Positions 26,657 through 35,870 of a stretch of 64,000 nt of DNA are shown piece by piece. Numbering within the stretch: the stretch's first letter is position 1; each line of letters starts with the position of its first letter. The DNA comes from Frigoribacterium sp. ACAM 257 (GTDB lineage: Bacteria; Actinomycetota; Actinomycetes; Actinomycetales; Microbacteriaceae), in the NCBI RefSeq assembly GCF_007954365.1, contig NZ_VOLO01000003.1, positions 434,001 to 498,000 of the forward strand, written 5' to 3'. Both the position numbers and the translations under genes were made by a program. The notes beneath the pieces were generated by a model. That model had not been told where the DNA came from, did no database searches, and worked only from the letters and a program-made list of their open reading frames with translations.

Positions 26657-28288
26657 GTGACGACCGACAGCACCCGCACCGACGACCACCACGGTGCCGG
26701 CACCGACGACCTCGACGGACGGCCCGGTGAGCGGTCGGCCGACCAGACGGGCGAGCAGCCGACGTCGCGCGGGCGACGCGCGGCAGGCCCGAGCACGCGC
26801 ACCGAGACCGACTCCCTGGGCAGTCGTGAGGTCCCGGCCGACGCCTACTGGGGCATCCACACGGCGCGGGCGCTCGAGAACTTCCCCATCAGCCAGCGGC
26901 CGATCTCGGTCTACCCCGACCTCGTGATCGCGCTCGCGCTCGTCAAGCAGGCCGCCGCACGGGCCAACGTCGAGATCGGCGTGCTCGAGCGCCACAAGGC
27001 CGACGCCATCGAGCAGGCCTGCGTCGAGATCCGCGGGGGAGCGCTGCACGACGAGTTCGCCGTCGGGGTGATCCAGGGAGGCGCGGGCACGAGCACGAAC
27101 ATGAACAGCAACGAGGTGATCGCCAACAGGGCCCTGGAGCTGATGGGCCACCCCAAGGGCGACTACGTCCACCTGCACCCCATCGACGACGTCAACCGCA
27201 GCCAGAGCACGAACGACACGTACCCGACCTCGGTGAAGATCGCGATGGTCCTGACGCTCCGCCGCCTCCTCGACGAGCTCGACCTGCTCGCCACGGCCTT
27301 CGCGACCAAGGGCGCCGAGTTCCACGACGTGCTGAAGGTCGGCCGGACGCAGCTGCAGGACGCCGTGCCGATGACCCTCGGCCAGGAGTTCGTCGGCTTC
27401 GCCCACACCCTGGGCGAGGACGTTCAGCGCCTCCGCGACGTCGTCCCCCTGCTCGGCGAGATCAACCTCGGCGCCACCGCGATCGGCACCGGCATCACGG
27501 CCGACCCGCAGTACGCGGACGCCGTGCGCCGCCACCTCAGCGAGCTGTCGGGCATGGAGCTCGTCACGGCCCCTGACCTGATCGAGGCGACGAGCGACAC
27601 CGGCGTCTTCATGACGCTCAGCGGCGCGCTCAAGCGAAGCGCGATCAAGCTCTCGAAGATCTGCAACGACCTGCGCCTGTTGTCGTCCGGTCCGCAGGCC
27701 GGCATCGGCGAGATCACGCTGCCGCCGCGCCAGGCCGGTTCGTCGATCATGCCGGGCAAGGTGAACCCGGTGATCCCCGAGGTCGTCAACCAGGTCGCGT
27801 TCTCGGTCGCCGGCGCCGACGTGACGGTCACGATGGCGGCGGAGGCAGGCCAGCTGCAGCTCAACGCGTTCGAGCCCGTCATCACGCACTCGGTGATGCA
27901 GAGCCTCCAGTGGATGACGTACGCCTGCCGCACCCTGCGGGTGAACTGCGTCGACGGCATCGAGGCGAACCGCGCCCGCCTCACGCAGCAGGTCGAGACG
28001 AACGTCGGCAGCGTCACCGCGCTGACCCCGTACATCGGCTACTCGGCCGCCGCCGCGATCGCCCACACCGCCCTCACGACGAACGCGCCCATCGCCCGGC
28101 TCGTCGTCGCGGCCGGCCTGATGAGCGAGGCGCAGGTGCAGAAGGTGCTGTCGCCCGCACGCCTGTCCGGTCTCGAGGCCGTGACGAGCGCCATCCCGAT
28201 CATCGACGTCGACGACCCGGCGGCCGCCGTGGCCCGCGCCGCGAACGCGACCGGGGTGCGCAACCCGGGTGACGAGACCGCGGGCTGA
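26657..28288 (+). CDS. aspA: Aspartate ammonia-lyase
   Basis: A 543-residue protein of the fumarase/aspartase superfamily. SLGSREVPADAYWGIHT, SQSTNDTYPTS and the signature GSSIMPGKVNPV are all present; the mobile loop serine of the last motif is the catalytic base. It converts aspartate to fumarate and ammonia in the cytosol. About 50 residues rich in Thr, Asp and Gly precede the usual aspartase start (TETDSLGSREV); they may be a real extension or the true start may lie further in. GTG at 26657 has a GGAGG upstream. Fumarase C is less likely because the aspartase-type N-terminus and spacing fit better. Confidence 0.85.
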   Translation: MTTDSTRTDDHHGAGTDDLDGRPGERSADQTGEQPTSRGRRAAGPSTRTETDSLGSREVPADAYWGIHTARALENFPISQRPISVYPDLVIALALVKQAAARANVEIGVLERHKADAIEQACVEIRGGALHDEFAVGVIQGGAGTSTNMNSNEVIANRALELMGHPKGDYVHLHPIDDVNRSQSTNDTYPTSVKIAMVLTLRRLLDELDLLATAFATKGAEFHDVLKVGRTQLQDAVPMTLGQEFVGFAHTLGEDVQRLRDVVPLLGEINLGATAIGTGITADPQYADAVRRHLSELSGMELVTAPDLIEATSDTGVFMTLSGALKRSAIKLSKICNDLRLLSSGPQAGIGEITLPPRQAGSSIMPGKVNPVIPEVVNQVAFSVAGADVTVTMAAEAGQLQLNAFEPVITHSVMQSLQWMTYACRTLRVNCVDGIEANRARLTQQVETNVGSVTALTPYIGYSAAAAIAHTALTTNAPIARLVVAAGLMSEAQVQKVLSPARLSGLEAVTSAIPIIDVDDPAAAVARAANATGVRNPGDETAG

Positions 28289-28291
28289 GGG

Positions 28292-28316
28292 CCGGCCCGG
28301 GGGCTGCCCCGGGCTG
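28292..28316. terminator. Hairpin terminator after aspA
   Basis: GGCCCGGGG/CCCCGGGCT pair around a 4-nt loop immediately after the aspA stop codon. Confidence 0.6.
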
Positions 28317-28407
28317 GACCACGGGCGCTTCTCGGCGGGGATCGCCGGCGGTACGGCATGATGCCGGGGGAGACCCCGACAGGGGAGCGACGGGCGAGGG
28401 GCCGGAC

Positions 28408-29730
28408 ATGAGCGACGACAGAGCGGCAGAGAGCACGGGCGGGGTCGCCCGGCACGGGCGTCTGAAGAGGCGCGGACCAGCTGGCTTCGTCGTCCGCGCG
28501 CTCGGTGCCGCCCTGGCCGTGGCCCTGGTCAGCTCGACGTCCGTGGCCGCGATCGCGACGTGGCAGGTGCTCGGCGCCGCGGGGCCGACCGTGTCGCTCG
28601 CCGTCCCCGGGACGACGGCCGATCCCGTCCCCGAGCTCACCGCTCAGTCCGGCGAGGTGAACATGCTCCTGGTCGCGACGGACACCCGCCAGGACCAGGG
28701 CGCCGGCTTCGACGACCCTGCGAACCAGGCCGCCAGCCTGGGCGTCGGCAACAACGACACGACCGTCCTCGTGCACATCTCCGAGGACCACACGAACATG
28801 GCCGTGATCAGCTTCCCCCGGGATCTGATGCTCCCGGTGCCCGCCTGCACGAACGATGCCGGCGAGACGACCCCCGCCTCCTCGAAGGCCATGCTCAACA
28901 CGGTGCTGGCCCGAGGCGGCGAGCAGTACGGCCTCGCCTGCGTGGCGAGCACGATCAGCCAGCTCACCGGTCTGCAGATCGACTACGCCGGCAGCATCGC
29001 CTTCGGCGGCGTCGTCTCGATGGCCGACGCCGTCGGAGGCGTCGAGGTGTGCCTGGCCACACCGATCAAGGACAACGACGTCACACCTGCCCTCGACCTG
29101 TCCGCAGGCACGCAGACCCTGACCGGTGCCGAGGCCGGAGCGTTCCTGCGGTCCCGGCACGGCGTCGGCGACGCGAGCGACCTGGGCAGGATCAGCAACC
29201 AGCAGACCTTCATGTCCGCGCTCGCCCGACAGGTCGTCTCGGCGGGCACGCTGACGGACCCGACCAAGGTCCTCCGCCTGGCGCGGACCGCGTTCGGGGC
29301 CATGACCCTCTCGGACACCCTCTCGAGCCCCACGACCCTCGCGCAGATCGCCATCGCCGTGAACACCGTCGGCCTGTCCGACATGGTGTTCCTGCAGTAC
29401 CCGGTCGCCGACGACCCGGCCAACAGGAACCGCGTCGTCGTCGACGGGACCGCCGCCGAACTCCTGAACGCGACGCTCCAGGCCAACCAGCCGATCGTGC
29501 TCGCCGAGGACAGCCTCGGCCGATCTGCGATCGTGGACCCGAACGCGCCCACGCCTACGCCCGCACCCTCCCAGGACGGCCCTGCGCCCGAGCAGGACCC
29601 CGCCACGGGAGACCCCTCCGCCTCTCCCGACACGGCTTCCCCCGCAGCGCCGGCGCCGTCGGCTGTCCCGCTCCCGTCGTCCGTCTCCGGCCAGAGCGCG
29701 GACCAGGTCACCTGTGCGGTCAAGAAGTGA
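28408..29730 (+). CDS. LytR-CpsA-Psr (LCP) family protein
   Basis: A 440-residue protein with a short cytosolic start, one membrane helix (ALGAALAVALVSSTSVAAIATW) and an extracytoplasmic LCP domain from about residue 85 (NMLLVATDTR, VISFPRDLMLPVP, RSRHGVGDASDLGRISNQQ). The RSRHG...D...R...Q stretch is the LCP active-site signature that binds polyprenyl pyrophosphate. LCP proteins transfer wall polymers from lipid carriers to peptidoglycan. The C-terminal 60 residues are Pro/Ala-rich and probably span the wall. A lipoprotein glycosidase follows 46 bp downstream in the same direction. Confidence 0.85.
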   Translation: MSDDRAAESTGGVARHGRLKRRGPAGFVVRALGAALAVALVSSTSVAAIATWQVLGAAGPTVSLAVPGTTADPVPELTAQSGEVNMLLVATDTRQDQGAGFDDPANQAASLGVGNNDTTVLVHISEDHTNMAVISFPRDLMLPVPACTNDAGETTPASSKAMLNTVLARGGEQYGLACVASTISQLTGLQIDYAGSIAFGGVVSMADAVGGVEVCLATPIKDNDVTPALDLSAGTQTLTGAEAGAFLRSRHGVGDASDLGRISNQQTFMSALARQVVSAGTLTDPTKVLRLARTAFGAMTLSDTLSSPTTLAQIAIAVNTVGLSDMVFLQYPVADDPANRNRVVVDGTAAELLNATLQANQPIVLAEDSLGRSAIVDPNAPTPTPAPSQDGPAPEQDPATGDPSASPDTASPAAPAPSAVPLPSSVSGQSADQVTCAVKK

Positions 29731-29776
29731 GCCGGGACCCGGAGGGCATCGAGGGCACCGCGCTCGACGTGTCCTG

Positions 29777-31471
29777 ATGGCCGGCCCCGGTGGCCGGCGA
29801 CGCCTCGCAGTCCGGATCGCGGCAGCCGGCCTCTGCCTCGCCCTGACGTCCTGCAGCTCGACGGTGCCGTCACCTGAGCACGACGCCGTGATCGACCTGC
29901 TGCAGCAGGACTGGCAGCACGTCCCGGGGATCGTCGCGGACGGCGACGAGCTCCGGGTGACGGCGACCGGCAGGAGCATCGTCGAGCAGGACGGCGGGGG
30001 CGGCCAGGCGGACCCGCCGATGGACCTCGCGGGGACTCATCTGGTGGGCGTGGCGGACTTCTCGTTCCGCGCCTCCTTCGCGGACGTCACCGCCGACGCC
30101 ACCCTGTCCCTCCTCGACAGCCCGCCCGTGATCGCGGACGAGTTCCGACTGGAGCCCGCCGGCCTCCACCTCACCCTGAGCGGCGACGACCTGCGCATCA
30201 CCGTCTTCGACGGCGCGTCCCCCGACGACGTGAGCGAGCCCCGGCCGGCCGAGGACGAGCACGTCACGCTCTCCGATCCCGAGGCTGAGCTCACCGTGGA
30301 CCGTCGGGGCGGCCAGCTCGAGGTCGCGAGCGACGGCATGACGCTGTCGACGCTGCCGCTCGGCGACGTCTTCGGCTCGGGCGAGCTCTGGCTGGGCCTG
30401 TCGAGCGACGAGGGGACGTTCACGGTCGACTCGCTCACGGCCGCGGGAGGCGCCTCCCTGGCCACCGCAGGACCCGTCGCGGCCGACGCCGAACCGTCCC
30501 CGGACGGCCTCCAGGCGCTCGCCGCCCGCTCACGTCCGGACTTCCTCGTCGGCGCGGCCGTGGCACTCGGTCCCCTCGCCTCGGACGCGCACTACGCGGA
30601 CGAGCTCGTGGGCGAGTTCGGCGCCCTCACCCCGGAGAACGCGATGAAGCCGCAGGCGCTCTCCCCGCGCCAGGGCGAGTACGCCTTCGCGGAGGCGGAC
30701 GCCCTCCTCGATCTCGCCGAGAGCAAGGGCATCGCCGTGCACGGCCACACGGTCGCCTTCACCGAGGCGATGCCGCGCTGGATGCAGGACCTGCCCAGCG
30801 ACACCGAGGACGAGCGCGAGGCCAGCGCCGAGGTCCTCCTCGGCTACGTGACGACGGTGGTCACGCACTTCCGCGGTCGGCTGGACTCGCTCGACGTCGT
30901 GAACGAGCCGTTCGACGTCGACCAGGGGACGGAGCTGCAGGAGAACACCTGGCTGCGGGTCTTCGGGCAGGACTACCCCGTGGTCGTCTCGCAGGCGGTC
31001 CACGACGCCGACCCGGAGGTGCGGCAGTTCGTCAACGAGAACGGCGCCGACGTGCCGGGGCCGCGCCAGGACGCCCTGCGGCAGCTCGTCCTCGACACGA
31101 ACGCAGCGGGCGGCCACATCGACGGCGTCGGGCTCCAGACCCACATCTACGACCTCGACACGGACGCCGTCTCGGCTGACGACCTCGACACGACGCTCGA
31201 CGCCTTCGAGGACGCGGGGCTGATCGTGCGCATCTCCGAGAACGACGTCACGGACGCTCAGGGCCAGGCCGCCCAGGCGGAGCAGTTCGCCACGATCCTC
31301 GCGACCTGCCTCGCCTCGGAGACCTGCGTCTCGTACACGACGTGGGGCGTCGACGACCGCTACGACTTCTTCGCCGACGACGACGGCCTCGAGCAGGGCC
31401 ACGACCTGCTCTTCGACGACGGCGAGCCGACGCCCGCCTACGACGCGGTGCGGGCCGTGCTCGCGGACTGA
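29777..31471 (+). CDS. GH10 endo-beta-1,4-xylanase, lipoprotein with N-terminal beta-sandwich
   Basis: A 564-residue lipoprotein: a lipobox (LALTSCSST) marks the cysteine to be lipidated, so it sits on the outer face of the membrane. Residues about 45-235 form a beta-rich domain of carbohydrate-binding or LamG-like appearance that I do not recognise. The C-terminal GH10 barrel contains FGALTPENAMKPQAL, the acid/base E377 in VVNEPF and the nucleophile E488 in ISENDV. GH10 enzymes cut xylan backbones with retention. The ISENDV form differs from the common ITELD but keeps the glutamate. The ATG at 29777 directly precedes the signal peptide. Confidence 0.8.
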   Translation: MAGPGGRRRLAVRIAAAGLCLALTSCSSTVPSPEHDAVIDLLQQDWQHVPGIVADGDELRVTATGRSIVEQDGGGGQADPPMDLAGTHLVGVADFSFRASFADVTADATLSLLDSPPVIADEFRLEPAGLHLTLSGDDLRITVFDGASPDDVSEPRPAEDEHVTLSDPEAELTVDRRGGQLEVASDGMTLSTLPLGDVFGSGELWLGLSSDEGTFTVDSLTAAGGASLATAGPVAADAEPSPDGLQALAARSRPDFLVGAAVALGPLASDAHYADELVGEFGALTPENAMKPQALSPRQGEYAFAEADALLDLAESKGIAVHGHTVAFTEAMPRWMQDLPSDTEDEREASAEVLLGYVTTVVTHFRGRLDSLDVVNEPFDVDQGTELQENTWLRVFGQDYPVVVSQAVHDADPEVRQFVNENGADVPGPRQDALRQLVLDTNAAGGHIDGVGLQTHIYDLDTDAVSADDLDTTLDAFEDAGLIVRISENDVTDAQGQAAQAEQFATILATCLASETCVSYTTWGVDDRYDFFADDDGLEQGHDLLFDDGEPTPAYDAVRAVLAD

Positions 31472-31500
31472 CCGGAGCGCCGCACCCGCGCCCGGCGGCG

Positions 31501-31562
31501 GAACACCCCGTAGTGGACGATGCACCCCGGAACGACGGGGTGCATCGTCCACTCCGGGGTGC
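31501..31562. repeat. 62-nt palindromic element, left copy
   Basis: GTGGACGATGCACCCC and its complement GGGGTGCATCGTCCAC form a 16-bp perfect stem nested in an outer CACCCCG/CGGGGTG pair. A near-identical copy in the same orientation lies at 35774-35835, on the other side of the GH30-like gene. Confidence 0.75.
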
Positions 31563-31606
31563 AGGGCATGCGCACGACGCGAGAGCCGAGCCGTCCCCCC
31601 TAGCCG

Positions 31607-31620
31607 TGTTTGCGCAAACA
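31607..31620. promoter_or_regulatory. Probable LacI-family operator
   Basis: TGTTTGCGCAAACA is a perfect 14-bp palindrome with the central CG typical of LacI/GalR-family operators, 86 bp before the start of the GH30-like gene. It suggests sugar-responsive repression. The regulator gene is not in the window. Confidence 0.6.
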
Positions 31621-31705
31621 TCGTAGGGTCGACGAGAGGGTCGACGACGACCCCACGGTCGACGTCAGGGTCGGCCGTCAGTTCGACAGAGGGGCTGCAT
31701 CGACG

Positions 31706-34700
31706 ATGATGCGACGATCACGATCTGTACGACGCGCTGTGACGCGGCTGCTGGCGGGGGCGAGCGCCACGGCGCTGGTCGCCGTCGGGCTGGCGACGGC
31801 GCTGCCGACCACCGAGCCGGCAGGCGCGGCCACGGCGGCCGAGGGGGTGACCCTCACGCCGAACCCCTGGTACGCGGGCGACCCGTTCCAGGGGTGGGGC
31901 ACGAGCCTCGTCTGGTTCGCCAACGCGACCGGCGGCTACCCCGAGGAGCTCCGCGAGGACCTCTACCAGGCGGTCTTCGGCGAGGAGGGGCTCGACCTCA
32001 ACATCGCCCGCTACAACATCGGCGGCGGCAACGCGAGCGACGTCGTCGACTACCTGCGTCCCGGCGGCGCGGTCGACGGCTGGTGGGCCCCGGACGCCGA
32101 CGGCAGCGAGAACACCTACGGGGGCGCCTCCACGGCGTACGCCGACCGCGAGGCCGTGCGCGCGGCCTTCGACCCCGACGACCTGTCTCAGTACGACCTC
32201 GACGCCGACGCGACGCAGCGCTGGTGGGTCGACCGCCTCGCGGCCGACGACCAGATCACGCACTGGGAGACGTTCGCGAACTCGGCGCCGTGGTTCATGA
32301 CCGAGAGCGGCTACGTGTCGGGCGGGTTCGACTCGACGGCGCAGCAGCTGAGCACCGCGTCCGAGGCCGACTTCGTGACGTACCTCACGCGGGTCACCGA
32401 GCAGCTCGAGCAGACCTCGGGCATCGAGGTCGAGTCGATCGACCCGTTCAACGAGCCGAACACGAACTACTGGGGCACGACGATCCGCGACGGGCAGCCG
32501 ACCGGCCGCCAGGAGGGGATGCACGTCTCTCCCGACCAGCAGGTCCGCGTGATCGCGGCGCTGCAGGCCGAGCTCGCCGAGTCCGGCACGACCACCGACG
32601 CCTTCATCGCGGCGATGGACGAGACGAACCCCGGCATCTTCGCCACGAACTGGGCGGCGTACCCGCAGGCGACGCGTGACGCGGTCGAGCGCCTGAACGT
32701 GCACACCTACGGAACGAGCGGTCGCCTCGGCGTGCGCGACCTCGCGAAGCAGGCTGACTCACCGCTCTGGATGAGCGAGATCGAGGGCAGCTGGGTCGAT
32801 GGCTGGGACCCCGCGAACATCGAGAACGGCCTCGGCATGGCCGGCCGCGTGATGGACGACCTGCGCGAGCTCGAGCCCGACGCCTGGGTGCTCTGGCAGC
32901 CCGTCGAGGACCTCTACAACATGGAGCCGCAGGGCGAGGACCTCAACTGGGGCTCGATGTTCATCGACCTCGACTGCGTCCCGTTCACCGAGGACGGCGC
33001 CGAGGTCTGGAAGAGCGAGCGCCGCGTCGCGGACGCCGGGGGCGACTCCACCGCGGTCGAGCCCTGCTCGGTCGAGGTCAACTCGAAGTTCTCCGCGCTC
33101 CGCAACTTCACGAAGTTCATCCACGAGGGCGACCGGCTCGTCGCCGTGGACGACGTCGACACCACCGCGGCCGTGCGCCCCGACGGCGACGGCGCCACGC
33201 TCGTGCACCGCAACACGACGGACGCCGACCGCACGGTCACCATCGACCTGTCGCGCTTCGGCGCCGTCGACCAGGAGGCGTCGGTCACGCCCTTCACGAC
33301 CACCGAGGCTCCCGAGGGCGCCGACGTCACGTCCACGGGCGTCGTGCCCGGCACGCCCGTCGCGGTCGACGTCGCCGCCGGCACCGCGACCTTGACCGTG
33401 CCCGCGAAGTCGGTCACGACGTTCGAGGTGAGCGGCGTCTCCGGCGTCGCGGCGGACGCTCCCGCCTTCGTCGACGGCCACGAGTACCAGTTCGTGGGCG
33501 TCCAGAGCGGCAAGGCGCTGGGGGCCGCGGCCGGTTCGACCGGCCCGGCGCTCGCCTCCTCGGCCACCACGGGGGAGGCGGCGGCCGGCCAGGCCTGGAC
33601 CGTCCGCGCGGCCCCCACCGCGTCCGGCGACGTCCGCCGGGTGACCCTGCAGGCAGGCGACGGGCGGTACCTCGCCGCGACCTCGCGCGGCACCGAGCTG
33701 CGCGCCGTCGACGCCGCCGCGGCTGCGGCCGATCCTGCCACGCGCTGGTGGGTGACGACGACCGACGGCGAGACCTTCTCCTTCGTCGGCGACGGCGTCG
33801 CGCAGTCGCTCGACGTGGGCGGCCAGTCGACCGCCGAGGGAGCCCCGGTCGGCGTCTACGGCACGAACGGCGGCGCGAACCAGCGCTGGGCCGTCCGCGA
33901 CCTGGAGCCGGCCGCGGGGCAGACCGTGGCGGTCCGGACCGACGCGGGCGTGCCTCCTGCGCTGCCCGCCACGATCGTGGCGCGCTACTCGTGGGGCACC
34001 GGAGCTGCGGCGCCCGTCACCTGGGACGCCCTCGACGCCTCTGCCTGGCAGGAGCCCGGACGGGTCGACGTGGCCGGCACGGCGACCGACGTGTTCGGGC
34101 AGTCGTTCGCGGTCACCGCGCTCGTCGACGTCGGCGGCCTGACGGTCACCGACCCGGTGTCGCTCACGGTCGCCGTGGGCAGCCCGGCGGCGGGAGTCGT
34201 CGCGGCCCTGCCCGAGACGGTGCCGGCGCGGGTGGCCGCGTCCGAGCAGACCTTCGACGTCCCGGTCGCCTGGGACGCCCAGGGGCTCACCGACGCCGAC
34301 CTCGCCGCCGTGGGCGTCGTTCCCCTGACCGGCACGGCCACGGTCGACGGAGGCGCGCTGCCGGCGCGCCTGTCGTTGGTCGTCACCGAGTCGACCCTGC
34401 GCAACTTCGCCCCCGACCCTGGAGTCGCGGCCACGGCCTCGTCGACCGAGTCGGGCTACCCCGCCGACCGCACCCGCAACGGGGTGTCGGGCGACAAGGG
34501 CTGGTCGAACTGGGTCTCCTCGGGCAAGCCGGCGCAGAGCACGCTGACCTACTCCTTCGACGCAGCGCGTGACGTGTCCCAGGTCGCCGTGCAGTTCTAC
34601 GCCGACGGCTCGGCCCGCAGCTGGGCCGAGAGCCTCCAGCTGCAGCAGCGCGCGGCCGACGGCACCTGGCAGCCGCTGCCCGGGTACGAGACGCCGCAGA

Positions 34701-35704
34701 CCGTGCCGGTGCCGGCCGGCGGCGCCCCCGTCGTTACCGCGGAGTTCCCGACCGTCAGCACCTCCGGCATCCGCGTCGTGATGAACGCCTTCGCGAACAC
34801 GCACCTCACCGTCAGCGAGGTGCAGCTCTTCGAGCCCGTCGCCTCCGACTCGTCGGTGAGCACGGCCGCGACCGTGCGCGTCGACGGCGTGGAGGTCGAG
34901 GGCTTCAACCCCGAGGTCGGCTCGTACGAGGTGGTCACCGCCGGTGCGCGCTGGCCGCTCGTCTCGGCGATCGCCACCGACACGACGTCGGCCGTCACGA
35001 CGACGCAGGCCGACGCCGGGAACGGCGGGATCGCCACGGTGCGCATCACGTCGCCCGACGGGTCGACGACGACGGAGTACGCCATCCGCGTCGAGCGTCA
35101 GGTCGCGACGAGCTCGGCGGTCGTGGTGGGGGAGCCGCGGGTCGGCTCCGAGCTGCGGGTGAGCGTCGACGTCGACCCCGGTGACGCCGCCGTCGCCGTC
35201 GAGTGGTTCGTCGACGACGAGTCGGTCGCCCCGGTCGCCCCGGCGGTCCCGGCTGCCCCGGTCGATCCGTCGACCAGGGCTGCCGTCCTGGCCGGCGCGT
35301 TCACCGTGCCGGCGGGTGCCGAGGGCAGCGTCGTCACGGCACGTGTCACGGCGACCGCCGCCGGCTTCGTCGCCGCCGAGCCGGTCGAGACGGCGGGCGT
35401 GACGATCCTGGCGGCGCCCGTCGACCCGCCCGTCGGGGGAGGCGACCCGACCGCACCCGGCACCGGCGGAGACCCGACCGCACCGGGCACGGGACCGGGG
35501 ACCGGCTCCGGCTCAGGCTCCGGCAGCTCTCCGTCGGTCGGGAACGGGCAGTCCGGCACGTCGCCGGTCGTCACGGCCGACGACGGACGACTCGCGTTCA
35601 CGGGGGCGGGCCCGGCGCTCGGCGTCGTGCTCGCGGCGGGCCTCGGCCTGCTCGTCCTCGGCACGGCCCTGGTGGTCCGGCGACGGGCGAGCCGGAGGAG
35701 CTGA
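31706..35704 (+). CDS. Multidomain cell-wall-anchored GH30-like glycosidase
   Basis: A 1,332-residue secreted enzyme. After a signal peptide (RAVTRLLAGASATALVAVGL, cut near GAATA) comes a GH30-type barrel to about residue 590; FQGWGTSLVW, acid/base E250 in FNEPN and nucleophile E358 in MSEIEG resemble subfamily 5 endo-beta-1,6-galactanases. Next are a ricin-B-like lectin repeat (HEYQFVGVQSGKALG, GGANQRWAV), Ig-like Big_4 modules and an F5/8-C (CBM32-like) domain near residues 910-1050. The end has a Gly/Ser/Pro linker, LAFTG as a variant LPXTG sorting motif, a membrane helix and RRRASRRS, predicting sortase anchoring. A LacI-type operator lies upstream. Confidence 0.8.
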   Translation: MMRRSRSVRRAVTRLLAGASATALVAVGLATALPTTEPAGAATAAEGVTLTPNPWYAGDPFQGWGTSLVWFANATGGYPEELREDLYQAVFGEEGLDLNIARYNIGGGNASDVVDYLRPGGAVDGWWAPDADGSENTYGGASTAYADREAVRAAFDPDDLSQYDLDADATQRWWVDRLAADDQITHWETFANSAPWFMTESGYVSGGFDSTAQQLSTASEADFVTYLTRVTEQLEQTSGIEVESIDPFNEPNTNYWGTTIRDGQPTGRQEGMHVSPDQQVRVIAALQAELAESGTTTDAFIAAMDETNPGIFATNWAAYPQATRDAVERLNVHTYGTSGRLGVRDLAKQADSPLWMSEIEGSWVDGWDPANIENGLGMAGRVMDDLRELEPDAWVLWQPVEDLYNMEPQGEDLNWGSMFIDLDCVPFTEDGAEVWKSERRVADAGGDSTAVEPCSVEVNSKFSALRNFTKFIHEGDRLVAVDDVDTTAAVRPDGDGATLVHRNTTDADRTVTIDLSRFGAVDQEASVTPFTTTEAPEGADVTSTGVVPGTPVAVDVAAGTATLTVPAKSVTTFEVSGVSGVAADAPAFVDGHEYQFVGVQSGKALGAAAGSTGPALASSATTGEAAAGQAWTVRAAPTASGDVRRVTLQAGDGRYLAATSRGTELRAVDAAAAAADPATRWWVTTTDGETFSFVGDGVAQSLDVGGQSTAEGAPVGVYGTNGGANQRWAVRDLEPAAGQTVAVRTDAGVPPALPATIVARYSWGTGAAAPVTWDALDASAWQEPGRVDVAGTATDVFGQSFAVTALVDVGGLTVTDPVSLTVAVGSPAAGVVAALPETVPARVAASEQTFDVPVAWDAQGLTDADLAAVGVVPLTGTATVDGGALPARLSLVVTESTLRNFAPDPGVAATASSTESGYPADRTRNGVSGDKGWSNWVSSGKPAQSTLTYSFDAARDVSQVAVQFYADGSARSWAESLQLQQRAADGTWQPLPGYETPQTVPVPAGGAPVVTAEFPTVSTSGIRVVMNAFANTHLTVSEVQLFEPVASDSSVSTAATVRVDGVEVEGFNPEVGSYEVVTAGARWPLVSAIATDTTSAVTTTQADAGNGGIATVRITSPDGSTTTEYAIRVERQVATSSAVVVGEPRVGSELRVSVDVDPGDAAVAVEWFVDDESVAPVAPAVPAAPVDPSTRAAVLAGAFTVPAGAEGSVVTARVTATAAGFVAAEPVETAGVTILAAPVDPPVGGGDPTAPGTGGDPTAPGTGPGTGSGSGSGSSPSVGNGQSGTSPVVTADDGRLAFTGAGPALGVVLAAGLGLLVLGTALVVRRRASRRS

Positions 35705-35717
35705 CGCGACCCCCTCG

Positions 35718-35755
35718 AGGAGGCGCGGTGCCGGTCGACCGGCACCGCGCCTCCT
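35718..35755. terminator. Perfect 38-bp palindrome after GH30-like gene
   Basis: Arms AGGAGGCGCGGTGCCGGTC and its complement pair without a loop, centred on TCGA. It lies 14 bp after the stop codon between convergent genes and shares its GGAGGCGCGGNGCCGGT core with the 60-bp palindrome at 10238. Confidence 0.75.
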
Positions 35756-35773
35756 GCGCGTCCGGCCCTCGGC

Positions 35774-35835
35774 GAACACCCCTGAGTGGACGATGCACCC
35801 CGATGCGACGGGGTGCATCGTCCACTCCGGGGTGC
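35774..35835. repeat. 62-nt palindromic element, right copy
   Basis: Same length, orientation and nested stems as the copy at 31501-31562, differing at only a few positions, mainly in the loop and at the left edge (CCCTGAG for CCCGTAG). Confidence 0.75.
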
Positions 35836-35870
35836 AAGGCCCGCGGCGCCGACAGCTACGGCGCCGACAG

